The notes beneath the pieces were generated by a model. It was not told the origin of the DNA, did no database searches, and worked only from the letters and a program-made list of their open reading frames with translations. From Scedosporium boydii (taxonomy: Eukaryota; Ascomycota; Sordariomycetes; Microascales; Microascaceae), in the NCBI GenBank assembly GCA_002221725.1, contig NJFT01000131.1, positions 47,583 to 111,582 of the forward strand: a stretch of DNA of 64,000 nt, given 5' to 3'. This document shows, in pieces, positions 44,720-57,396 of the stretch. Both the position numbers and the translations under genes were made by a program. The first letter of the stretch is position 1; every line of letters begins with the position of its first letter.

Positions 44720-45674
44720 TTGGGACATACGATGATCTTGCCGTGGCTCAAAGGTATTACACTAATACCTGGGTATACTCCTCCCGCTAACATTTGTACG
44801 CCAAGCCCACAGCGGCCACTTCGTCCCATGGGAGAAAGTGAATTTACCCGTGTCCGTCGGATCCACGCCTACAGACCAGTCAGATCCATTACGGATTTCG
44901 GAGAGGCCCAACGGCTTCTCCAGATTGATGAGGACAACGCGCGAGCAAACCAATACATGGGATGGCATCAGCTAGTGCGAGGAGAGGCAAAAAGAGCCTT
45001 GCCTTACTTGATGGCGTCGTCAGAGTTCCATGGTACGCAGCCTGGGTAACGTGTACTCCTGTAACATGACTTCGGCTAATGAGAAACATATAGGAGGCGA
45101 CTTGCTGGCCTGCCAGCAATCGAACTATCTTTTAGGTCGCGCGTACGCGGTACTCAAGGAGCCAAGTCACGCGCTGGTTGCTTTTGCAAAATGTATACTT
45201 GGCGGTCCCGGTGTTGTGGGAGGGTGTTGGATAAGTCTTGGTAACCTGCTGCTTCTGGAAGGATATTTCTCCTTGGCATATAGATACTTTTCCGCATCTG
45301 CCGTTTTGACCAACTGGTGCTGGGGGAGCTCGATCAATGAGGGTATTGCAGTAAGTCAGACACCGTCCGTCGTCTATCTTGGGCTTGATCAATGCTCACA
45401 CACAGGTCCAACCAAGCTGGATCTGCTGGGCAGACACACGGAAGCCCTGGAAGCTTATCGCCGTTGTCTTGCACATAATCTCGATGCTAAGTATGCTCAA
45501 TATGCGATGTCGAGGCTCGGGGGAAGCCCTCCGCTCAGCGAGGTAGACATGGCCGAGGTAGAAAAGGCCCTATTCGAACCCCCGTTACCTCAGAAAACCC
45601 CGAGTGTCGCACAGCAACCCGGATTTCCTTGGGATCCTTGGGGGACCTTTGCATTGTTTGCATTTTCGGGTTGA
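44720..45674 (+). CDS. Short TPR protein resembling Cyc8/Ssn6
   Basis: Two certain exons (44720-45032, 45094-45674; intron 45033-45093) give a chain of TPR-like helices: FGEAQRLLQIDEDNARANQY, GEAKRALPYLMASSEFHGG, QSNYLLGRAYAVLKEPSHAL, LGNLLLLEGYFSLAYRYFSA and LGRHTEALEAYRRCLAHNLD. The order and spacing follow the last TPRs of the corepressor Cyc8/Ssn6 by eye. It lacks the upstream TPRs and the Gln-rich tail and is only about 290 residues long. A further possible intron (45351-45416, 66 nt, donor GTAAGT, acceptor AAG) would remove a poorly conserved insert without changing the frame; the stronger CAG acceptor at 45405 would shift the frame to an early end. The start Met is uncertain. It lies 85 bp after the disrupted STAND-N gene on the same strand. 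A transcription-related role is only inferred. Confidence 0.55.
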
Positions 45675-45860
45675 CCGGGCTGTCTTCGGCAAAATTCCAA
45701 GAGTAATTGAGTGGACCCTGATGGCCAAGCCGCCACTGGGCCCAAATAGGAAATCAACTTATTGTGCCATTGCTCACATCCATTGTTCAGGTCCAATTCC
45801 CCCTCTCTCCAGTATCTCAAGCCTTCTTCCGAGCAATAGTCATTTCCTACCACGAGAAGG

Positions 45861-47154
45861 ATGCCACCGCCCTTTTCTCTCGCTTTGCTAGCCTTGCTGG
45901 GGTTTGCTTTTGCTACCCCGAGCCTCAACCATCAACAACTCCCATTGATCAACACAGGCCTACTCCATGGCAATGCTCCCCCAACGAAGCTGCGTGATGA
46001 GCTTCTCTCGCTTCACCGATCTCTGGTAGAGGTCGAATCCATTACGTACCACGAGACTGAAGTCGGCCACCATCTTGCTCGATATCTCAGGCGTCGGGGT
46101 TACACTACTCAGCTCCAGTACCTCCCCTCCACAACCGATTCCCCAGATGAGAATCGGTTTAATGTCCTTGCCTGGCCAGGAGACTCGGCGCGCCCCAATC
46201 CCCGCGTCATCATAAGCTCTCATATTGACGTGGTTCCTCCTTATGTTCCCTACTACATTTCCGACGACGAGCCCACGTCCGACACCGTCATCGGAGGACG
46301 TGGCTCCGTAGACGCCAAGGGGAGCATAGCAGCCCAAATTATCGCTCTGCAGAGCCTACTGGATGCAGGCGAGGTCCGCAAGGAAGACGTGATGCTCCTA
46401 TTCGTAGTCGGTGAGGAGAGTCCCGGAGACGGCATGAGGCACTTTTCAAACAGCTCGGAAAGGCATGCTCTCAACTTCGAGTCCGTCATCTTTGGCGAGC
46501 CCACTGAAAACAAGCTGGCTTGTGGACACAAGGGCGGCCTCTTCTGCTCTATCGAGGCCAGCGGCATTTCCGGTCACTCTGGCTATCCCTGGCTTGGGAA
46601 ATCTGCCAATGAGCTCCTCGTCAAGGCGTTGTATGAAATGATAAATACCGATTTGGGAAGCAGCGAGAAATTTGGCAACACCACTGTCAATATCGGCCGC
46701 ATCGATGGCGGTGTGGCGGCGAATGTCATTCCTGATCATGCTAAAGTAGACCTCGCTATTCGGGTTGCTATCGGCCCCGAAGACGAAGGCGGAGAGATTG
46801 TTGTTGACCGCATAAAAAAAATTCTGCACGAGTTGGACCCGGAATCGTTAAAGTTTGCGTACACGCATGGGTACGGCGTTGTAGAGTGCGACTGCACAGT
46901 TCCAGGTAACGTGTCCCCCATTGAAGCGAGGTTGTCGAGACTGGTGAACTTACTCATGCGATTTAGGATTCGAGACGACTGTTGAGAGCTACGGAACAGA
47001 TATACCGAATCTGAAGGGCATTTACAAACGGTATCTCTACGGTCCAGGCTCTATTCTTGTCGCCCACGCACCAAACGAGAGGTTGATGGTTGGTGACCTC
47101 GAGACCTCGGTTGAGGGGTATAAACGTCTAATACTGCATGCGCTGCAAAATTGA
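45861..47154 (+). CDS. Secreted M20-family metallopeptidase (ArgE/CPG-type)
   Basis: Two exons (45861-46905, 46967-47154) give 410 residues. Residues 1-18 are a signal peptide ([17 protein letters not shown]). The M20 catalytic core shows the metal ligands in order: SSHIDVVPP (His121, Asp123), RGSVDAKGS (Asp151), the general base and ligand VVGEESPGD (Glu185-Glu186), FGEPTENK, the dimerisation-domain [12 protein letters not shown], and HAPNE for the last His, which lies in the second exon. The family cleaves N-acyl amino acids or C-terminal residues with two zinc ions; fungal members with a signal peptide are secreted or vacuolar. The exact substrate cannot be read from sequence. The 3' end is only 102 bp from the convergent MRI1 gene. 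Confidence 0.9.
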
Positions 47155-47256
47155 GGAATCGGAGCCTCTCGTTGTATAACCCCTACTCTATTCTTCTACA
47201 TAGCGTAACCCCATTTTATCATTCAATCGTACTTCCAATCAACAGTCTAATCTAAC

Positions 47257-48606
47257 TTACGCCTTGGCGACATCGCTCTCGCTCTTTATTCTCGCGAGGT
47301 CAAACTTGCCCTCACTATCCTTGACTACCACTCCAGCTTCGGTCACAATGGCATCAATCAACTCGTGGGGTGTCACGTCAAAGGCGGGGTTCCACACATC
47401 GATCCTCTGGTCCGCCGTCGCGATCCGTACAACCTCGTTGCTGTCGACCGTGCCATCTTTCTTGACAACCGGCCCAGATACTTGCGTCAACTCTTCCTTC
47501 TTGCGCTCCTCGATGTGGATGTCGGAGCCCGCTGCCGTCGCGAGGTCGATACTGGTTCGGGGCGCGGCAACGATGAATTTGAGACCGTGGTACCGCGCGA
47601 GGACGGCCAATTGGTAAGTGCCGATCTTGTTAGCCGTGTCACCGTTCGCAACGACCCGGTCGGCACCGACAATGACCGCGGCGATGTTCTTTTCAGCCTT
47701 TTGTGTGGCAAAGAGAGCACCGGCCATGGAATCCGTGATGAGTGTGCTGGGAATTCCCTCGTAAACGAGCTCGAAAGCGGTCAGGCGGCTACCTTGGTTA
47801 TACGGCCTCGTTTCCGTGCAGAAAGCGTGCTTCAAAAGACCATCTTTGTGCAGGCTTCGGATGATTCCGAGGGCCGTGCCGTGGCCCGACGTTGCGAGGG
47901 ACCCAGTGTTGCAGTGGGTCAGCACGGATATCGTATTGTCCTTGCTGGCGCCGACGACGTCTCGCAACCAGTTGGTGCCATTCTCGCCGATGGAGACGTT
48001 GGTGTGGAGGTCGCGGTTCATGTACTCTTCGGCGCCCGCGATGTAGGCCTTGACGATATCATCGACAGTGCTTTCAGGTTCGGTCTCGCGTACACCGCGG
48101 ATGAGCTTCTTGAGAAGGGTAATGGAGTTTCCTAGGTCGACGGCAGTTGGCCGACTTTCCTTGAGGTAGTCGAGTCGCTTGTCGATGTAGGCGATTATGT
48201 CGTCCACCGTAGAAGCCTCTGGAGACGGATTTGTTAATTTAGCTTTAGAGCATGCCAATGGGTCATGTAATTGGAGTTAGAAGGACCTTGGGCATGGCAG
48301 AACTTACGGTATTCACCATTGTGAAGCTCGACTGCGAGGCCAAGAAGCGCAACGATTGCGATCGCGGGAGCACCTTGTATCCATATTAATCACAACATAT
48401 TCCTCTCCAACACCTATTTAGTTATGAATTCCTCTCGTCCTCCTAAAGGCCAATGCGCACTAACCTCGTACTCTCATTGACCGGATACAGTCAAAGGCAT
48501 CTTCGCAGGTAGCGACAACCTCATACTGAAACGAGTGAGGGAGCTGCAGCTGGTCGAGGACCTTGAGCTTTCCGGGAGTGTACTGTATCGCTTCGAGAGT
48601 GGCCAT
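47257..48606 (-). CDS. MRI1: S-methyl-5-thioribose-1-phosphate isomerase
   Basis: Three exons (48606-48465, 48373-48308, 48218-47257) give 389 residues. The enzyme converts 5-methylthioribose-1-phosphate to the ribulose form in the methionine salvage pathway. Signature segments are SMRVRGAPAIAIVALLGLA near the N-terminus, the catalytic Cys in LTHCNTGSLATSGHGTALG, ETRPYNQGSRLTAFEL, ITDSMAGAL, and the catalytic Asp in VGADRVVANGDTANKIGTY. The C-terminus ends in a regular family manner (RIKSESDVAKA). Length matches the family. The RGAPAIA motif is split across intron 1. It diverges from the TRAPPC10 gene across 604 bp. Confidence 0.96.
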
Positions 48607-49210
48607 TTTCTACGGAGAAAAAACCGCGTATGGAAAATAGAAGTACCAGAAGGAGGAGATCCAATTCTTCAAGGGAATACAGGTGAAGTGAGGGTTTTCT
48701 CTGTTTGAGAAACCGAACTGCCCGGTATATTTTCTTGATAATGATATGAGAGAGCTCGTCATCGCGGGGGAGGGGCAGATGATCTTCAGTTGGGAACAGG
48801 TGGCGGACATCTGTCAATTGAATCTGGAGCTGCCCGTGGTCATTTTATTCGCTGAGACGTCACTCGAAGAACGACAATGGACGACTGCTGCTTTGCGTAG
48901 AACCTTGCCCCTGACTTAGTCATCAGAGGCCAACTTCAACTCTTGGGGACCTTTAGCCAGGCATCGTCGAGAGCAAAGCATCGAGGGGATTTACGAAATT
49001 GTTTCTGCGCGGACATGATATCCTGAATTTTACGAAGTTACGAACTTGATACGATCTCCTTTCCGTACATTTCATCTCCGATTTCCGCTATAGAAGCAAT
49101 ATTGGGCTCTCCATGCATCTATGAAAGTTGCATCTCACGTGCGCAAGAAGAGCCCCCTAGATCGAGGTCAATAACATGTAACGGGCTTGGTAGAGTTCTA
49201 GCTAGCAATC
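48607..49210. promoter_or_regulatory. Divergent promoter region of MRI1 and TRAPPC10
   Basis: 604 bp separate the two start codons. Short open frames here (48521-48817, 48610-48810 on the minus strand) run into MRI1 exon 1 and are shadows of its leader. No clear TATA element or named site is recognised. Confidence 0.45.
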
Positions 49211-52200
49211 ATGGAGCAATTTTCGACCTCTAAGGTGACGGGTAAGTAGTTTTCTCCGCAAAACTGTTGGTCTTACGTGCTTGCTAACCTCTGCGCGCAT
49301 AGTCGAGTGCTTCGACCCTCACGACGTCTACAAGCTCGCCGCCCCCGGCCTCATCCCGAGACTCCCCCTCCGAAACCTCCACTGGCAATCGCATGCCGGC
49401 CACCTCCGCTCCATCAATACCTTACATGTTGACTTGATACTTGCAGGTGAAGAGGTGGACTTTAACAAGTCGGACCCTGCACTTCGACGTTCTGCGAGCG
49501 TCAGCACCAACCAAGATGGCTTCCAGACCCAGACCGTTGGTGGTGGCGGGGGCCCGACCACCCCTAGCGAAAGCTCCGAGTCGCCATCCGTGGTAGCGAC
49601 GCAACCCCAGGCGAAGGCACGCCGACATCAGATACCTGGACTGAGACGGACCCCGTACCTCAAGGTCCTCTTCGTGCGATGCGACGATAACGATTCCTAC
49701 AAGAGTCAGGTTCGATCCGAGATAAGAGAGTGGATCAAGAAGAACACGGTGCCACAGGGATCGAGTAAGAAGGGAACTGTCGAGGCACATGATGCCTTTG
49801 ACTGGTTGATCGTGCATGTAGTTTTACCTAATACTGTTGCCGCGACGCAGCCGAGGACAAGCTGGAAGGGCGCCGATGCTTCTGGCTCGGAGACGAAGAG
49901 CACATCGAGGTGGAGGGGCGGTTCTTCGACCCTGTTGGAGAAGTTACAGGCGGACTTTAATGTGACGGGGAAGAACTCAGTGGATCGTGTCGCGCAGGTT
50001 CGGATCGGGATTAATGACGTCCCTTACGACATGTTACCCCGGGTGGTTCCTGCCGTGCCGTCGGGATATGTAGAGACGGAGCAGGACGTCGAAGCGGCGT
50101 GGCAAGATTCGATTGCGAAGCTAAAGGCGCGCATCTTGACTTCGTTTGATATACGAGTCACCCGTTACGAAGAGGATATCAAGGAAAAGGACGCTCAGCG
50201 CATTCTGCCCGGCTGGAATTTTTGCACTTTTTTCATCCTGAAGGAGGGGCTGGCCCGAGGCTTTGAGAGCGTGGGCCTCGTGGAGGATGCTTTGGTTGGA
50301 TATGACGAACTCAGCGTTGGCCTTGACATGGTCATCGCGAAACAGGCGACGTCTGGCTCCCCCGAGAGCCATGGTGGAGCGCTGTTGCCTTACACAAACG
50401 ATCTGAAAGAAGCTGTCGATAAGGCTTTGGCGTCGCTAAACCCTGAAGCGGGGGAGACTACGGATGAGGAGTCTGTCGACCTCCAAGCCGGCGGCGACGA
50501 CGAATTCGAAGATATTCCGATCATTGCTACTAGGAAGCCGTATCGAGATATGATTCTAGCCAACAATGTTTCGCTTTTCGACTTCAAGTGCTACATATTT
50601 GCTCGCCAGATCGCTCTATTACTTCGTCTCGGAAACGCCTGGTCTACGCGGGAGGAACTCGTGGCGAAGTTGAATGAGCAGCGGGAGGCAGCTCTACGGG
50701 GAGTGGACCCCCGGATACCGGCCGAGGCGAAACACACGGACGACTCGGAAAATTTATCTAGGCTGTCGGAAATCTGTAGACGGACACTTGAGTTTATACC
50801 TGTCGCGTCGCAGGTTATGCAGCGTGACATTATCGCCGCTGCGCAGGCGTCAGATGCGGCCGGCGGCGAATCCACGGAACCGAAAAAACTGCCCCCGGCG
50901 CTCTCTACGGTCGTGGACAACATGGTAGCCTCGTTCGCCTTTTCCGTTGCGCAGCAGGTCCTCGCCCAAACCTCGACTAAGGCGCTTCCTATACCCCCTT
51001 CTACTCTAACTGCTCCCGATGGCCACGAACCTAAACTTTCCATTCCTGAACCGAAAACGATGATGCACCCGGCAAGGACATCATCCCTTAATATGCCGGC
51101 AGGTTCGCGTCCACCACCAAGTCCCAACGTGTTCCCGGGGCCTGGCCGGAGTCCGAAGGTGTCAGAAAAGGACGCCACAGCCCATTCACACTTCCTCAAA
51201 GCTGGCCTGGAGGAACTTGCCGCTAGGCGAGCCGAGCTGTACAGTCTAAGTCGAAATATCTTGGAGAAGTTGGGGCGCACCAAAGGCTGGAATGATGGAT
51301 GGAACCAAGTACCCATGCTGCCAGACAGCATCGATTACTCAACAATGGAAGACGTCAATCTTGATGACGACGAGTCTTCTCAAACAAGTAGCGAAGCATC
51401 TTCTGTGGAAAGCGAGAAATTCCTCTCGCACTCTGTTCTGTCGAACCGACTACTTAGCGCCGCCTTTGCGAGCAAAGAGGATTTCTACCGGCTGTACGAG
51501 ACTCTGACGGACAAGGCGTTGAGACACTATACGGTAGCGAACCATACGCACTCCATCAAGTCCTGTCTGGCCGACTTGGCGGTCTTCAAGTACCAAGCTG
51601 GCGAGTATCCCGATGCCGCGGGTTACTTTGACCGAGCGACTCCCTTCTTTGGCGAGAATGGGTGGACTCTGCTCGAGTTGTCCATGCTCATCATGTATTG
51701 CCAATGTCTCAAGAAGCTGGATAGGAAGAAGAAGCTGGTCCAGGCTGTGCTCAAGCTTCTTATGGGGGCTGCTGCGGCTGAAGCGGAATACGCCAAGCAG
51801 TCGTCGTTGATGAAGCTCAGGAGGGGTCGGCCCGATTTGTCGGCTGTCAAGGGTTTCGTCGAGGAGTTGTTGGCGGCCTCGATGGCTCTTCCGGAGGAGA
51901 TTATTATCCCGCTGAGCAACTTCTTCCTTGATATTGATATCTGCGGAACGGTTAAGTACCTAGATGGCTCAGACTCGTTTTCGCTTGATGTCGAGCTCAA
52001 CAGTCTATTGCAAGATGATCTGCCGATTCAGAGAGCTACGCTGAGGCTGGCGTGTGTTGATGGTGGGCCGACCAAGGAGATTCGCCTCGAAAGTGCCGGG
52101 AAGCAAGTTGTCAAGCCAAAGAGGAGCCGTGTGACTTTTATCGGCAAGGTGAGTTGTGGCCTCCCAGTCTTCCGGCGAAGGCCGTTATGTTTCTAACCTG

Positions 52201-53947
52201 TATGCTCTAGGCCGTCGCAACGGGACGATACAAAGTTGATCAACTCTTTTTAGAGAATGGCAGGCTTGTGCTCAGCTACGAACGGGACGTAAATCAAATC
52301 TCGCCTGCAGGCGATACGATATTCCGGAGCCCTCCGATTCTCCTTTTCCAGCAGACGCAGTCGTTCGATATTGGCCTGACAGCGGCCAAGCATACTCGGC
52401 TTGATCAGAACAACGCACTCGAAATCGAAATTTCAACTGGGTGGAACTCGATTAAATCATGCGAAATTGCTATTAAGCCCGCCACGGGAGGACTGCGCAC
52501 GATTGCCGCCGAAGCTAAGGTCTTAACACCAGATGTCTCCTTTGCGAAGCCTCCGGAGGCGGGTATGCTCTTCTTCAGCGACCTCGAACCCGAATCTAAG
52601 GTTACCGTTAGCTTCCCCTTCTCTGTAGAGCAGGACGTCCCCAATGTCACGGTCAGACTCGAGGTGAGCTATGCTACTAAAGATGGGGTCTTCCGCTGCA
52701 CCAAGTTGGCATCGGTACCCATTGCGCTGGCCCTTGGAGTGAACGTCCAGGATGTTTTTAAGCACCATGCGCTCTATTCTCGATTCACTGTGTCAACAGC
52801 TAGCTCGAGTCCTCTGAGGCTATTCAAGAGTGAGCTAGTGGATTCGGAGATATTCGAGTCACACTTTGGTATCCCACCCGCCGCTCCCGTTCTCGTCTTC
52901 CCTAAGCAGCCGGCGACCCTGATGTACAAGATTACACGCAAGAAGGCCAAGCCTGGGCCGAAGACTAAAACTACAATGTACTTAAAGTTACACTACAGTG
53001 AATTGCGCGAGGAAGTCGATGCTCTCCTGCGCTCGTCTCTCGAGGAAGCTCTAGTAGAGAGCGATGTGGGCCGCTTCTCGAGGCTTCTTTTACCTGTTAT
53101 CATACAACATGCGCGTCAAAAAATCACAGCCTACGACCTTGAGAGGACGGCGCTGACGGGAGCGGTACATACAGGCTTCCTGACGGGCATTAACTGGAAG
53201 CAGGAGCTCCGGGGCGTCGATCAGCATGGCTCGTCAAAGACTACTAGCGTCTCCGACATAATCGCCTTCTTTGAGTCATGGCAAAAGAAGAACAAGACAC
53301 TCTCCCTTGAGCGTCCCACGGACGGGTCGTCGGCCCGGTCCCTGTTGATACCAGTCGACATCCCGCCCGTTCCCGTCCTTGTGACAGCGGATATCAAGCT
53401 GAACGTCGACTTGCCATTCCTCGCTCTGCAAGAATACGACGGTGTTCCGACGACGTGTATAAACCAACTTCTCCCCTCGAGTCTTCACCTCCGATGGACC
53501 CGTAAGTGGGACACAACAGTCCTAGCCAAGAGCGGCACCACCGACACGGGAGCCCGCGAAGTAAGCTTCGAAGTCACAGCTCCTCCCGAAACCTGGCTCA
53601 TCGGCGGCCGAAGGCGAGGCCACGTCCGCATCCCCGCCAACGCGGAGGAAAACTCGGACCCCATCGAGATGCCCCTGATGCTCTCGCCGCTCCGCGAAGG
53701 CTGGCTCCCTTACCCGGCCGTGGACATCCGCGAAGTAAAGTTCGAAGGCGCTCGCGGTGATAGCAGCGGTGAGCAGACGCACGTCGGGACGCACTGCGAG
53801 ACGGATTTTAAGAATCTCGGGGAGGTGGTGAGGGTTATTGCGGATCGGGCGAGGGTTACGTTAAGCTTGGATTCGAGTGGGCCGGGGGGTGGGCCGTTGG
53901 TTTTGGAGAGTGAGAGGGTGGGGAGGGATATGAGGGTTTTGGCGTGA
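49211..53947 (+). CDS. TRS130: TRAPP II complex subunit TRAPPC10 (Trs130)
   Basis: Three exons (49211-49241, 49303-52148, 52211-53947) give 1537 residues. The first exon encodes only MEQFSTSKVT. The N-terminal part, KLAAPGLIPRLPLRNLHWQS and GHLRSINTLHVDLI, then PYLKVLFVRCDDNDSYKSQV, is characteristic of the Trs130/TRAPPC10 family. Helical repeats fill the middle, with a low-complexity linker at about residues 550-640. The C-terminal third, encoded by exon 3, is beta-rich with the PPETWLIGGRRRGHV segment typical of the last domain. TRAPP II is the exchange factor for Rab11/Ypt31-type GTPases at the late Golgi; in Aspergillus the orthologue is known as hypC. All phases agree over 4.7 kb, which also argues against widespread sequence error. 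Confidence 0.93.
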
Positions 53948-54584
53948 GGCTCACCGACCCCACTCCCGCTCTTGATGCCTTTTTGATATTAGAGGGGATG
54001 GATATATACCTAATGAAGAGACGAGTTTCTTTTCTATATTGCTTTGGTATCGGATGATGTCACTCGCTCTGGCTCGAAGTCCGCCCATAACCCTAAAACA
54101 TGCGATCTATAAAATCGAACTCAGCCTGCCCTATATCCGTCTCTTCAACCTATTTAAAATTCGTCGAGAAGCGCTAACCGTCTTTCTTAGCAGAGGAGGG
54201 AAATGAATATTTCCTTGGTTGAGATAATTAGACGAGATCGGTTCTTGTTCCTTGTTTTGCTCCCGCAGACTCTGGTGAGATGATAGCGAAATTCGTTATT
54301 TGACCGCGTTAGACCACTGGCATATTATGCGTGTGCCAATCCCTGGTACGTTGGTTGTGTCCTAACTTGACGAAAGGCCCTGGTCGGGAATTAAGGCAGT
54401 GCTGAAGTGTGCCTAATACACAGCCTTGCCTGGCAGATGTATCCTCAACCCTCCTCAGATCTTTCTCCTCCCCAACAACCTCGGATTTAGTTCCACGACG
54501 TCTATTGTCTTGCACTCGCTCCTCTCCTTTGACCCAACAATAACCATCTGCGTAGCGTAAACGTTCCTTCAGTCATCCAACTTT
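53948..54584. other. Intergenic region, no supported gene
   Basis: TRAPPC10 3' flank and upstream region of the gene at 54585. Only short frames without homology occur. Confidence 0.4.
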
Positions 54585-57396
54585 ATGGCAGAAACGCAGA
54601 TTGGACGACTGCAAGCTGCACTTGCCAGCGCGACCAATGAAGTCACCGTCGCGGCGGCAAACATCAATTTCGACTTCTGTCTCGTCAAATACGAAGCCCC
54701 CAAGGAGTATCAGCCGATCGGAGCCCTCTTATCCAGCAGACGCAAACATGACGCCGAGAGTGGCAAGAGCCACGTTACGGCCCGCCGCCTGGCCGCCCTT
54801 TTCCAGGGCGTCTGCCCCGAAACGCCAAACCTGCTCAGCGCCTACGGCGAGCGGGTATCCGTGATCTCCAAGACGGCGGCCGACAAGGAATCGACCGAGT
54901 TCGCCAGCTCGATGTTCGGCCCTTATGCAGGCATTGATGCGACTTCGATCTGGGCTGCGGCTACCTCTTCGGAGACCGCCAGTGGAGGCGCGCTTCACAT
55001 CCATCTCTTGGCTAGCATGTTAGCCAGGATGTGGGACCCGCCGGAGGCTGTGTCAATATGGGACCAGCTCGTGCGGGAGAGGCGTGGCTTTATTGCCGAA
55101 CAATTGGAGAAGGGGGACTCGCTCCCATTTTCGATGGCGACGGCTGCTGCTCAGCAAGATATCTCGAGGACTCAGCTCGCAGAGTGGGATACTAGTGCCA
55201 GGGCGTGGCTTCAGACCGCGGATGTGATCATGAGGAAAGAGCAGACTCAACTTCGTCTGATACTAGGCAACGTCGGGCTCTCTATCGACCACTCAGAGAC
55301 CCTCTACTCGAGCGTTATCGAGGCCTGGGCGAAGGCTCTGACGGTGATGGAGAGGCTCGTGACCGGTATTCCCCAGGAGGTTCATGATGGGGCTTCTTTA
55401 CTCGGGCTTGCCGCATGGCATATATACCCCGATATGCACGTGTTCGGAAGCAGAAACGTCGAGGTGTCCATGAAAGACAAGCTCGTAAACCCAGGTGGTA
55501 TCTTGACATTGGGATGCTCTCTGTCCGCAACGACCCCGGCAACAGGTGTGACTTGGTCGCTCTCTCTCGCGCAGCTCAAATTTTACGGCAATCCCGTGTT
55601 GAGCAAGGGAGCACTGGGAAGCGACCCGGCTCTCATTTCTTTTGACGAACTGATGCTCGTCACCCTGGGTTGCGTCCTTCGGATTTGGAGGATACCTTGG
55701 GAACAAACTTCTCTTGCAGCCAGAGCCCTCACGGCCATCGCCCGATCAGTTGAATCGTTGCAGCACCTAGCTCAGGCATGCAGCGCGTACCTTCGCGACC
55801 CAGATACATGTGCCAAATTCGTCAATCTCGGTATCAATCGGCCAAAATTCATGCCGGAGACGGAGAGCGTAACCCCTCCTCGTCCAATGTTCAGCTACTT
55901 GGAGGACCACGTTTTCTTGAAAAGCTTGAAGGATTCGGATGCGAAAATACTCTTTCTACGGCGGATGGCATCTCGATTTCTCAGCCAGCATCCAGAGGCC
56001 GCGGAGAGCGTAATCCGATGCCCTGGCCCCGGGGGGATTCCGGCTTGGGTGTCTACTTTCCCGGACGAAGCCCCCAGGGGAGCCATCCCTCCTCGAAGAC
56101 CTTCTCGCGTTCAGTCCCGTCGGAATCCCCGCCCACGGAACCATCACCGCGGTCGAACTCCTCACGATAGTATAAATCGCGCACCGGTACGATTTTTAAA
56201 TAATGGAGTACAGGTCGAACGGTGGTGTGGCAATACGAAAGTCAACATGGCATTTTGGTACGGAGATCTGCAGCTCGGTGCAATATTTGTCAGGTCCGAA
56301 ACTGCGATGCCTTCATGGACCATGCCGAGTATTGACCTGGAGGACTTGTGCTGGGCACTAGAGAATGACCTTTTTTTTGAAAATCCAGATACAGGAGGAC
56401 ATTGTGCTGGAAACACTGAAGCTACTGGAAATTGCTCATAAAATGGTCTTCAGCCAGCTCTCTGGCCCGATCATTCGGGTCCAAACTCTGATGTCGCCTC
56501 TTATCGATGCAGAATGGACGTGCGAGACGCAGGGAAATGTTAAATATTCAACCTTCGCGAGCGTCCCGAATCCGGATCTTCGGGTAACGATGAGTATTCT
56601 CTCATACTTCATCTCGGACTGTAATATGCGGCCCGGCCATGTCCCGCACAATATCTGCGGCATGTCTATTGGAAATTCCATCTATGTCCCTACAAAAGTA
56701 CGATTGCACGGTGTCGTTCGTACCCCTTCCCCGGAAGCCTCGCTAATTCTTCCTTCAGTTAGTTTGCGACCCGTTTGAGGATTGTAAGAAAAACGCACTC
56801 GCCCAGGTCCTGGGAAACATTGGCCGTCCAGGCTTCGTACTGTTTTCTTCCGTTAATGATCCTATGGTATCTCGTCCAAATGAGAGCTCCTGGAGAGTAA
56901 TTAACAATAGCACCTTCGACGGCAGGCCAGATGATGCATTCCGTTCAACATCTCTACACCTACATTCACGAACTGGGAAAGATCCGTCGAGGAGCGCGGA
57001 GCAGATGGTATCCGAGATAAGCAGTTAATCAGAATGCAATCAGTGATTTCCATTCGCGAGGCTGGGCGATGGATTGGGGATGTCGATATCATCGAAGCTC
57101 TTCGTGATGATCGAGTATCGAAGCTCCGCCCACAAACAACATGCACACACCAGCCAGACGAGAGATTCGGTACACGGATGACTTCCGTCGAGTCGTGGGA
57201 CGAGCTGCGGGACTGCCAAACCGGCAATGTGGTGGTGAGAGCACACGGAAACTGGGTTGCCAGACTCGCCATTGCATCGTTTCTGTCGCAAGGAGTTCTG
57301 AGAGGAGACTTTCAGATCGACAATATCATTGTATGCCCGGAGAGGGTTTGCTGGAAATGCACAGAGATATATCCGGCTTCCGTGTATATCTTTTAG
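54585..57396 (+). pseudogene. Long fungal protein of unknown function with two single-base frame breaks
   Basis: The frame opens MAETQIGRLQAALASATNEV and continues NINFDFCLVKYEAPKEYQPI, ATSIWAAATSS, LLASMLARMWDPPEAVSIWD and LAAWHIYPDMHVFG. These are marks of a large fungal family without known function, which I recall from many Pezizomycotina. The 3' part needs probable introns near 56009-56084 and 56170-56213 to reach ERWCGNTKVNMAFWYGDLQL. In a run of eight T at about 56368-56375 the frame shifts; with seven T it would run on into QEDIVLETLKLLEIAHKMV. Intron about 56698-56759 is regular. At about 56957 one base appears lost, after which the frame continues as FTNWERSVEERGADG, GRWIGDVDIIEALRDDRV and VVVRAHGNWVARLAIASFLS to the natural end PERVCWKC...VYIF at 57396. 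The ends are intact, so the damage is recent or reflects read errors in T runs. Confidence 0.65.

Noticed and set aside
47365..48135. 256-codon plus-strand frame inside MRI1
   Set aside because: Fully antisense to the conserved MRI1 exon 3, without independent homology.
50591..51331. 246-codon minus-strand frame inside the TRAPPC10 gene
   Set aside because: Shadow of the long TRAPPC10 exon 2; no domain and no splice context.
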